Source of the DNA: Coptis chinensis | Lineage: Eukaryota > Streptophyta > Magnoliopsida > Ranunculales > Ranunculaceae | DNA: 64,000 bases | Direction: 5' to 3' | Assembly (NCBI GenBank): GCA_015680905.1 | Contig: CM027381.1 | Span: 69,243,501 to 69,307,500 of the forward strand | Part shown: positions 46,052 through 54,340 of the stretch, piece after piece | Layout of the letters: each line of letters opens with the position of its first letter | Numbering within the stretch: position 1 is the first letter of the stretch | Made by a program: the position numbers and the translations under genes | Notes under the pieces: generated by a model | Database searches by the model: none | Told to the model about the DNA's origin: nothing | What the model saw: the letters and a program-made list of their open reading frames with translations, nothing else

Positions 46052-47098
46052 ATGGCTGGAAATCGGAGAATCACAGTTGAGAACATTTTTACAAATCTCT
46101 ATAATTCCGAAATGTTCCATCCATTTTTCGATGAGGAAATTGCTAGTAGAGAGTGGGAATACCTTTTGCATCGAATTCCAGCTCATTACTCCGAAGATTT
46201 AGTGATGAAGTTCTATAACAATGGAGGTTTTCGAGGGAATAAGTATTGGATTACGGCGGATGGGTTGGAACATGAACTCACGTTGGAGTTGATATAGACT
46301 ACGACGAATATTCCAATCAACTCCGATAGTCCGACACTGCTGATATCGGAGTATCTGAATACAATGGAGTTGATGTTTGACACGCTTCTCGAGGGCGAAT
46401 ACAATGATGGCTCGAGATGCATGTACCAACATTCCCTCTGATGGAACCAACTGGCAGTCACGCAATGGCTGGCCTACAACGTCATCGGTACATCGAAGAC
46501 TTCTGATGTCAACAAGACGTTCTTGCATCTGCTCTGGATACTTCAGGAGAAGAAGGAAACTTTCTACATGGTCCATTTCCTTGGCCATGTACTTACGACT
46601 GCTTCTGACAGGTCGGCTCCTTTTGATGTACTTGTTACACAGATTATGATAAATTTAGGGTTCCAGTCCGCTAGTCCATTAATTCAAACAAGGTCTTTCG
46701 AAAATTTTGTGATTTTCGAGACTTGTGTCATGGACCACTAGGAACCTATAGCGAGAGATGATATTGAGCGTGATAACGTACCACCTCCTCCTCCTTCACC
46801 ACCCAACTGTTTTAATGAGGATACCATGCGCCGAATCAGTACTCCCATGGAAGCTTTGAGACACATAAACTCGGGAATGCGTAGCATGTTTGTCCGCTAG
46901 GATAAGTTTCAGCAGGAATTACGTGATCGTCAGGGCCATTTCTAGTGCATGATGATGGCTAATCAGCAACAGTTTCAAGAACAAGTGGTTAGGTCTTTAG
47001 CAACCATATAGGAACAATTATCTCAACCAGGAGTTCACAGTACTCGTCGTCGTTGGAGCCCTGGTTCATCATCAGCTAACCCTGAGGATTCACAGTAG
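46052..47098 (+). pseudogene. acc1 of E2
   Basis: Starts MAGNRRITVENIF, then FHPFFDEEIASREWEYLLH, YSEDLVMKFYNNGG, LTLELI, QLAVTQWLAYNVIG and FLHLLWILQEKK; a Pro-rich hinge (PPPPPSPP), a helical tail (MRRISTPMEALRHIN) and the C-terminus STRRRWSPGSSS. In-frame stops at about 46296, 46439, 46739, 46899 and 46944; unlike E1 it has no homopolymer frameshift. About 80% identical in DNA to E1 acc1. Confidence 0.87.
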
Positions 47099-47387
47099 CA
47101 GCTTGTTCCTCTTAGTCTAAAAAATGACTCTGTCATTTATTTCCCTTATGCACTATATTTTTATTTTTCTAGTGATGAAAAACGATATATCGTTTTATTT
47201 CTCATAATTTTGTATCTTCATCTGGTTTGAATGAGAAATTATTTATGTTATGCGATTAGTGTAACGCCCATATTTAAAATAGATATTTATTAATTAATTA
47301 ATTATTTATTTATTTATTTAAAAATCGGCTAGATTGGATTTGAGATTTCTGGGCCCGAGTCTGTGTTGGGCTTGGGTTTCGAACCCA

Positions 47388-47395
47388 AGTATATA
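47388..47395 (+). promoter_or_regulatory. TATA box of solo LTR B
   Basis: CCCAAGTATATAAACAC; LTR C has CCCAAGTATATAATCAC on the minus strand near 60964-60980. The splice donor follows after about 140 nt in both. Confidence 0.6.
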
Positions 47396-47530
47396 AACAC
47401 ATTGTTCTAGAGAATAGGGTTTTGAAGATAATAAAAATATTAAAAATGGAGGCAGAGCTAGAAGCTTGTTTGCTCGAGCGTTGGAGCGCGACGGTTTGGA
47501 CTAGGAGGGATTCGTCGGGTTTTAATACAG

Positions 47531-47536
47531 GTGAGT
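47531..47536 (+). other. Splice donor in solo LTR B
   Basis: ATACAG|GTGAGTAG, identical in LTR C over ATACAGGTGAGTAG. Confidence 0.55.
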
Positions 47537-47754
47537 AGCTATTTTTGCTATTTCACCGGATTTATAGTTTTCGGGTATATAGACAAAATTTTATTGTCTA
47601 AGGTTTCGTTCATTTTCTGTAGTTATTCTGCTATAATAACGAGTCTAATGTCTCGTTCATTTTCTGTAGTTATTCTCTAGAATGTCCAAGTGTTAAATGG
47701 GCTAATGTTAGTATAGTGTAGGCTTCTTTATTTTGAACTGTAAAAGCTTCGAGG

Positions 47755-48360
47755 AGTGTCAATGGCGGCTCCTCTGTCCATATGTGTGACTGAGATACGG
47801 TGGTTGGGTTATTGAGGGAGTTTAATATCGATTTTTTTAATTGAACTGTTATAGCTTTGTTCACGCTCTGAGTAGGCGCTAATGGCGCTAATGGCGTCGC
47901 GAGGAAGCGCCCAGTTTTTATTTTGAACCGTAGTATTAGATTTACTGTGTTGCGAGGTTGGATTATGATTGTGGGATTTTGATGCGTGAGGGGGATCGAG
48001 TGGCTGGTTTATTGGGCTGTTGGAGCTTGGAGAAAGCTTGAACCATTGTTAATGGCGGCGACCAAAAATCGCCTAGCTTTAATTAAATTTTGTTGTTTGG
48101 GTTTTGGTTGTCTATTGGAATGGGTTGTTGGTGTTGGGATTATGAGGATTGATTGAGGGGATGATGGGCTGTCGAATGAGGGTTGTAATGGGAGTTGTCG
48201 AAGCTCTGACGAAGCTCTGTTAATGGCGGTCGACAGTAAATCGTCCACTGGCATTCAAACTTTGTTGTTAGGTTTGGTTGTGTTTTTGAATGGGTTGTGG
48301 GCCTGTAGTTTGTGGGCTGTTGATAGGTTGTGGAAGCCATTAATGGAGGTCGAAAACTTT
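47755..48360 (+). repeat. Degenerate tandem repeats with AATGGCGG motifs
   Basis: TTAATGGCGG or close variants recur at about 47758, 47878, 48049, 48221 and 48341; the units at 48049 and 48221 are 172 bp apart with similar GGTTTTGGTTGT-type stretches between. LTR A has two such motifs. Confidence 0.6.
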
Positions 48361-49016
48361 GAGATCTAGTTTTGGAGAAGATGGTGGATTTAAGAGTTGG
48401 GGTTTTAGCTTTTGTTAAAGTGGTGGGGGTTTTTACCCTCTCCATTTTCGGCTATGTTTGGAGGGGTAGCGATCGGAATTGGTGGTGGCCGGTTTTGGTG
48501 GTGGCTGTTGAAGAAGATGACACTGTTGACCGACTGGGCCTGGGGCTTGGGCCTGGGCCAAAGCTTTTGGTTTCGGTTTGGGCCTTAGCTAGTTAGAGGG
48601 TTGTTGGGCCGAAATGTTTTAGTTTTGTTTGGGCCCGGATTCTATTTTAAGTTGTTGGGCTTGGTTTTGATATTAGCTAGTGGGTTGGGCCATTTCATAT
48701 TTGTTTAGTTTGGGCCGGTTTAAATTAAAGTTTGGGCCAGTTTCATTTGTTTTGATTGGGCCGGTTTCAGTTCAATTTTCGGGCCGAACTCAGTTGTGTT
48801 TTTGGGCTAGTTTCTAATATTGCTTGGGGCCAGTCCATAGGACTTAAAATAGATCTAATTGAGTCTTTAAATGTGTGGACTTTCGGGTTATAAGGTTTGG
48901 GCTTGGCCAGTTGGGTCCGAACCATTACCTTGGTCATGAGCCCATGAGCCATGCACCTTTGACCTTAGCCATAAACCATGGCTATGACTATGAACCTGTT
49001 GAACATAGAAACAACA

Positions 49017-49260
49017 GTTTGACTTTGACCTTTGACTTTGACCATGCCAATTTGACTTTGACCATGACATGTCGACTTTGACTTTGACTGTTGACCATTG
49101 ACGGTTGACTTTGACCTTTTGACCATGGCATGTTGACATGTTGACCATGACGTGTTGACTTTGACTTTGACCGTTGACCATTGACGGTTGACTTTGACCT
49201 TTGACCATGGCATGTTGACTTTGACCATGACGTGTTGACTTTGACTCTGACCGTTGACTT
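49017..49260 (+). promoter_or_regulatory. W-box (TTGAC) array in solo LTR B
   Basis: About 28 TTGAC cores in 245 bp, many as TTGACC or TTGACTTTGACC, all in one orientation. TTGAC[C/T] is the WRKY binding core. Related shorter arrays: C 59457-59635 (about 11, reverse) and A 7340-7385. Confidence 0.75.
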
Positions 49261-51051
49261 TTTCCAGTTTTTCACATATTTGATTTTATGGACTATTGTA
49301 GTAATAAAATGTTATCGAAAATTGTATAACTTGGTTGGTCATTATCTAATTTAGATTTGACGTGAGTAGTGTGTAAATCATATATATATTGGGCTTTGAT
49401 TGTGGATTGTGGACTGTTTAATTGTGTTACGTTTTATGTTGTATGCTATATGGACAATATAGTAATAAAATGATGTGGAAGATTGTATAAACTTGGTTGT
49501 CATTATCTAAGAAAGATTTGACATTGATGTTGTGTATTTTTGACACGTGACGATATTGAGATGTTAGGAGACATTATATTCCTAATACGTTATAATAAAA
49601 ATGTATGCGATACGTTGAAGCAATTGTGACATGATATAATATGTTGGGATATATGTATTAATGCAATATCTTGGAGAAATTTATATAAACGCTCCATTAT
49701 TATATATGTGAGATGCTACTATGAGGTAGTGTAGTATTGGTGAATATTTGTCCACGGGACTGTGGCTTAGTGCAATAATATATTGGCACGTGAAATAATA
49801 AAAGTGGTTATGTGAAATAATTGAGATATTTCTAAATATTCTGGCTTAGTGCAATAAGGTAATTGACCTGCACGTGATATAGTGGAATGATTATGAGTCA
49901 TAGATGTATGACACTTGAATAAACTACGTAACGAAAATCCTAGAACCTAGCTACCACAACTCATGTGATTGGCCCTTCCGGGCGCTTCAGTTGATCTGAA
50001 TGGCCTTCGGCTAAAGTAATGTGATTGGCCCTCCGGCGTTTCAAGAAAGCTGAATGGCCTTCCCGGCGAGTCGAATAGTGGCTTGATTATTTCGTTCGCA
50101 AATATTGGAACGAGACGCGATATTTTTTGCGAATAGGGGCATTACTTATATAATGGCTTCCGTGTGAGGATTTACCCGTGTCGACATCCCTTCGGGTGGT
50201 TACGCACGAGAGTGGTACATTATATAAGGGGAGGCATGTGGATGTACATGTTCGGCGTTGGGTAGCGATTGTGGTAGCCAGGGAAACTAGGTAAGACATA
50301 GATACGATGTGAATTTTAGGGACACGCAAAGAAAGTCCAAACTAATATAATTATGGTAATATGTTGGTAAATGATATATCTCTAGATAGATGATTGTATA
50401 TGTTTGGCTGGTTAGTAGTTTAGTTAGAACCTAAGGCGCCTCGTGGAGGAACTAAATGCCTTTTTATTATGCGTAGGGTATGTTGTATTAGTTGTTGGAA
50501 GTTAAGGCGCCTTAGGGGAGGAACTACCTGCCTTAGTTATTGAACTTAAAGATGTTGTATTAGTCGTGGAAAGTTAAGGCGCCTCGGTGGAGGAACTAAT
50601 TGCCGTATAGTTTGTGTATATATTGGTATAAGTATATGTTGTATTTTAGGGCTACTCACACTAGCATTTTTATAATGCTGACCCGATTTGCATGTTTGCT
50701 TATCGAGTGTGTTCATTAAATGAACACAGTTGATAAGTCTTGACAGGTTTAGTGTTGAAGAAGATTGGTTGCTGCTCGTGGTTTGCATTAGCGTCGCATT
50801 TCAAGATAGGCTTTGTTTTCCTTTGAGGTGATATAGAGTTTCTGTTGAGACAAAGTTATTTGTATTTTCTTTTGTAAATTTTTGTAATGAAGATGACTTT
50901 TATTAATTCAAAATTTTTATTGGTTTTTATTTATCCGCATATTTAAACTGTTTATGGGTTTTTGGGAGTTGAGAGTGCGTCACACCTCGGAGATCGAAGA
51001 GTCGGGAACAAATAATGTTTTTCCAAATTCTGTCGAATTTGGGGTGTGACA

Positions 51052-51144
51052 ATTATTGTCTTTCCTAAAATGGTAGCTTGTTCCTTGATACACTGGGCCT
51101 ACTCTCTAAGCCCAACGGTCAATACCGAACGGACTGATCCAAAC
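51052..51144 (+). other. acc1-mTM spacer of E2
   Basis: Continues the E2 sequence interrupted by LTR B; matches E1 about 10431-10520. No gene. Confidence 0.6.
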
Positions 51145-51197
51145 AGTCAGATACCCAATGGTCAGATACCCAACGGCCAGATTTTCCATTATAAATC
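51145..51197 (+). promoter_or_regulatory. mTM promoter of E2: GGTCAGATA repeats and TATA box
   Basis: Three copies of (A/G)GTCAGATACCCAA-type repeat, then CATTATAAATCC (TATA at 51188-51197), 85 nt before the ATG, with a C/T-rich leader. E1 has the same order. Confidence 0.55.
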
Positions 51198-51281
51198 CAA
51201 CTCTCCTCTTCAACCTTCACTCATCCCCTTCTCTCACTCTCCTCAAATTCATCTTCACAAATTCTCATTTTCTTCAACATA

Positions 51282-51401
51282 ATGAATCCAATCGAGCGAT
51301 TGGAAATGGAGCAATACGAATGGGCTATCACATTATTCGTAATAACAGTGTTTATCATTGTTCTACTGTCGCTCATGCATAACATGCTCCAAAATATTTA
51401 G
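51282..51401 (+). CDS. mTM of E2: 39-aa single-pass membrane miniprotein
   Basis: ATG to TAG, 39 residues: N-terminus MNPIERLEMEQYE, hydrophobic segment WAITLFVITVFIIVLLSLM, tail HNMLQNI. One membrane span is predicted by eye; no cleavable signal site is evident. In E1 the frame is kept without indels, although DNA identity here (about 72%) is lower than in the 3' flank (about 85%) and in acc2 (about 90%). It has its own TATA box and leader. No known family recognised. By position it could be an envelope-like or viroporin-like partner of the acc proteins, but that is speculation. Confidence 0.6.
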   Translation: MNPIERLEMEQYEWAITLFVITVFIIVLLSLMHNMLQNI

Positions 51402-51956
51402 ATCTATGTAACTGACATTTCTCTTTCCCTATGTCGTTTTGTATATTAGTATGGTATGTTAAATAATTCTCACACATTTGTACGGTTTACGTATTAAATG
51501 AAGAAGTTCCCTATTTTATATTTGTGTGTATTAGTTGTATTTTTAAACTTCTAAAAAAACAAACAAACAAATAAGAAAAATTAATAACTCACTAAAATAA
51601 TTCAATCTCAATTCATGGTGTTCATAAAAGATCGCACACGCTACACGATACACCTAAAAACCATCGAGCATGCTACTCGATTATTCTTTTCATCTTCCAT
51701 TATTGTGGTATGATCAACAATTCATAAATTACATGTAGGTCTAATAGCACTGTGAAACCTTCATCCATATTTTCTAACAATGAAACATCTCATTAATTGT
51801 TTTTGGAAATCTAGCATGAAAAGACTTACTATGGATACCCATATTTGTTGTTCATAAAGGTATGTGTCAAAACAACACATGAGTCACTTGTGTTTTCACA
51901 TAGTAATTCCGGATTTAACTACACTTGGAATCCGGATTGGTACAGACTCATAGATT
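51402..51956 (+). other. mTM-acc2 spacer of E2
   Basis: Non-coding; aligns to E1 9566-10142. Confidence 0.6.
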
Positions 51957-51958
51957 GG

Positions 51959-51966
51959 CTATAAAT
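51959..51966 (+). promoter_or_regulatory. TATA box upstream of acc2 (E2)
   Basis: GGCTATAAATCTCTTCTTTT, identical to E1. It lies 87 nt before the E2 acc2 Met. Confidence 0.5.
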
Positions 51967-52052
51967 CTCTTCTTTTCAGCCATTCTCATTTCAAGCATTC
52001 TTCACTATCCTTCCCTCCGTAATACTTCCAAATAGATCACCCAAGAAAAATA

Positions 52053-53107
52053 ATGCCTGAGAAAGACTACCTGAAAATGTTTGATGATGGTCGGTTTTCT
52101 CCTTATTTTGACACAGAAATTGTACGTTGAGGATGGATGCCTCTTCTATATCATTCAGCAGCTGGTTATTCCTGAGAATTGGTTTTGATGTTCTACCAAT
52201 TTAGCGGTCCTGAAGATGGAAAATTCTACTTCAATGCCTATGGACAACGATTTGAATTGACTAGGGAAATTATCTCCGACATACTTCAAATTCCAATGAA
52301 TACACAAGAGTTCCTTTTTCCAGAGTCAACATTTGATTCCGTCAAAACTTTACTACGAGCTACCGTATCTCGTGGCGAAGTCGGAAATAGACATCACATT
52401 GTTCTTCAACGCTCTTTGAAACAAAATCAACGAGTTGTGCTCCACTGGTTGGGACACAATGTGGTAGGTACATCACACCAATCAGAAGTCAAAAAGCCTC
52501 AACTTCACCTACTTTGGATTTTGCAGACTCAAAGGGATGATTTTTTCTAATCCAACATCTCTGGAACGTGATCACCAGGAAAACGAGAAGGTTAGCACCT
52601 CTACCTACTTTAGCCACGAAAATTATGATGCATTGGGGTTATCCAGTAATTTCTCTAGAGACACCCCTTCAAATAGCAAATATTAGTGCACTCCACACAG
52701 ACTACTCTGTTGGTTATTGGACTCCTGATAGTCTGACAGATAAACAGAATGACCCAAGCTTAAACTCTGAACATTTCTTTGATGAACATGCTATGCTAAA
52801 CATTTTTAATCCCATGGAAGACATTCAATTTCTTCATCAAGGCATGCGGGAACTACACGCTCGTCAGGAAATAATCATTAAAACTCTTAAGGATTTCCAA
52901 GAACGTCAAGCAATGCATGATGTTGAACAGGAGGAAATCTTGAAAAATCATTTTCAGTCCTTGCAATATCACGCTCTCCTAATGGAGAATCAAACTACAC
53001 TCTCTGCCAGCCAAGGGAACATTCAGATGTAACTCAGCCAACAAATTGAAGAACTAAACAGTGTGGTGCACAATATGCGTCTCCAGAATCATCATAATAA
53101 TCCATGA
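52053..53107 (+). pseudogene. acc2 of E2
   Basis: Starts MPEKDYLKMFDDGRFSPYF, then LTREIISDILQIP, SRGEVGNRHHIVLQRSL, VVLHWLGHNVVGTSHQSEV, KPQLHLLWIL, LATKIMMHWGYPV; the tail MEDIQFLHQGMRELHARQE is helical and ends NHHNNP. Stops near 52126 and 52174, a frame change near 52548 and a stop at 53030. acc1 and acc2 share the core blocks and the PME...GMR...RQ tail, so they arose by duplication. Role unknown. Confidence 0.87.
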
Positions 53108-53223
53108 TTTTCTTATTGAATAAAAATAAAATAATAATATTAAGTCAATAAATAAATAATCGAATATATCATTACGTTTTTCGTCATATTATGAATTTTG
53201 TTGTTATCTTTGTGTCTTCTTTT

Positions 53224-53304
53224 GTAAGAAATGCCTACTAGAACTGTCATAATTCACGTTGTGACAAGAACAATTTTAACATGTGATTTTCAATGTCATT
53301 ACAG
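53224..53304 (+). other. Candidate 81-nt intron between acc2 and acc3 (E2)
   Basis: TTTT|GTAAGAA ... TGTCATTACAG|GAGGGTC; same boundaries as in E1 (4204-4118). Confidence 0.5.
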
Positions 53305-53381
53305 GAGGGTCTATTTTCTTCCATACTCATTTATCCATCCAGTTTGCCTTTATCTTTACCCATTTCTTTACTTCATCCAAC

Positions 53382-53435
53382 ATGACAACTTCATCAAACA
53401 TTGCATCTTTATCAAACATGACACTTAATTTTTAA
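53382..53435 (+). pseudogene. 5' remnant of E2 acc3
   Basis: Eighteen codons beginning MTTSSNIASLS, resembling the Ser/Ala-rich start of E1 acc3, then a stop and loss of similarity. This marks the right end of recognisable E2. Confidence 0.5.
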
Positions 53436-54340
53436 AACATACTGAGTATCTATCATAAATCTAGAGTTTTCAGTAAAACTTTGACGAGTTTTTTATTTGT
53501 TTTGACCTCCTAACTAGTGGAGTGTTTCCAGTGTGTTTCTGTAGTTTTGCAAACACTTAATTTCTGGAACAACAGCCGATAAGGAAGGTTTGTAGAACTC
53601 CAATTGCTCTAAAAAGTTTACAGGAATACCCATGATCTGTCAGGAGTCTCCAGTAAAATTTTGGAGATTTTTGTCTTTGCTTTGATTGGTTAACCATTCA
53701 ATTGTTTGTATTGTGTCCGAAAATTGTTTCACAAATTTTGAAGGACAGTAGAAGGACTTTCATAGCTCCAATTGATCTGAAATTTTACAGGCTACTTGAT
53801 AGACGTCTTAGCAAACTACTATAAAAATTTCAAATTTTTTGGAGCACAACAAACTTACTGGACATTGCCAAAGGTAAGAGTGCGACCTGCACCCGTGTTA
53901 GGCAAATTATGAGCGCCCCTCGCGCTCAACGCACTGGAAGTCGCCTCAGGCAAGAGCGCGACCTGTGCCCGTGGTAGGCAAATTTGGAGCACACCCTGCG
54001 CTGAAGCGCCTGGACCTCGAGTAAGACCAGAGCGCACCTCGCGCCCTACCTAGGCTAATTCGGAGCGCACCCCGCGCCCCCTTGTGTACCAGCCCGATTT
54101 TTCGCAGGTTAGTTCAAGCTTTCATTTCTTCAAGTTATTCAGTGTTTCTAACATCATACAAACACTGAGATCACGTATACAAGACACTATTCAAACGCGT
54201 AGCAAGGAGGCATTCATGTACTCCTTCCACTCCTCGCCTCTTCTGTCAGAGAAGTTTTAATTATAATATAATCAGGCTTGTTTTTCGTAGACATAAATAC
54301 CACACGCCTATCTAGAATTTCACACACTATACTTACATCA
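53436..54340 (+). other. E2-E3 junction and E3 leader
   Basis: Not similar to acc3, and no TGATAAG LTR start is visible, so the E3 5' LTR is missing or diverged beyond recognition. A GC-rich repeat lies at 53875-54085. The part next to the gag Met is probably leader. Confidence 0.5.
53875..54085 (+). repeat. GC-rich degenerate repeat upstream of E3 gag
   Basis: Four units around GAGCGCGACCTGTGCCCGT and GGAGCGCACCCCGCGCCC, about 50-60 bp apart; the same motif occurs at 28940-29165 in the sense of E4. Confidence 0.6.

Larger units (their letters stand above)
47260..51051 (+). mobile_element. Solo LTR B, 3792 bp, Ty3/gypsy type
   Basis: Starts TGTAACGCCC and ends GGGTGTGACA. Flanks are ATTAG and ATTAT, a 5-bp duplication with one change; E1 shows the empty site near 10520. 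No internal genes. It carries a TATA box (47388-47395), splice donor (47531), degenerate 172-bp repeats (47755-48360), a TTGAC array (49017-49260), three GGCGCC repeats (50405-50605) and terminal hairpins (50662-50727). The 64-nt exon present in A and C is deleted here. Confidence 0.85.

Noticed and set aside
48888..49275. Overlapping minus-strand frames rich in Ser, Lys, Val and Trp
   Set aside because: They are translations of the TTGAC repeat array in several frames, not genes.
50087..50329. Frames in LTR B and C (also 58335-58544) with SMSYLVSLATTIA
   Set aside because: Similar only because the LTRs are copies; LTR A does not keep the frame, and no ATG context or family supports a gene.
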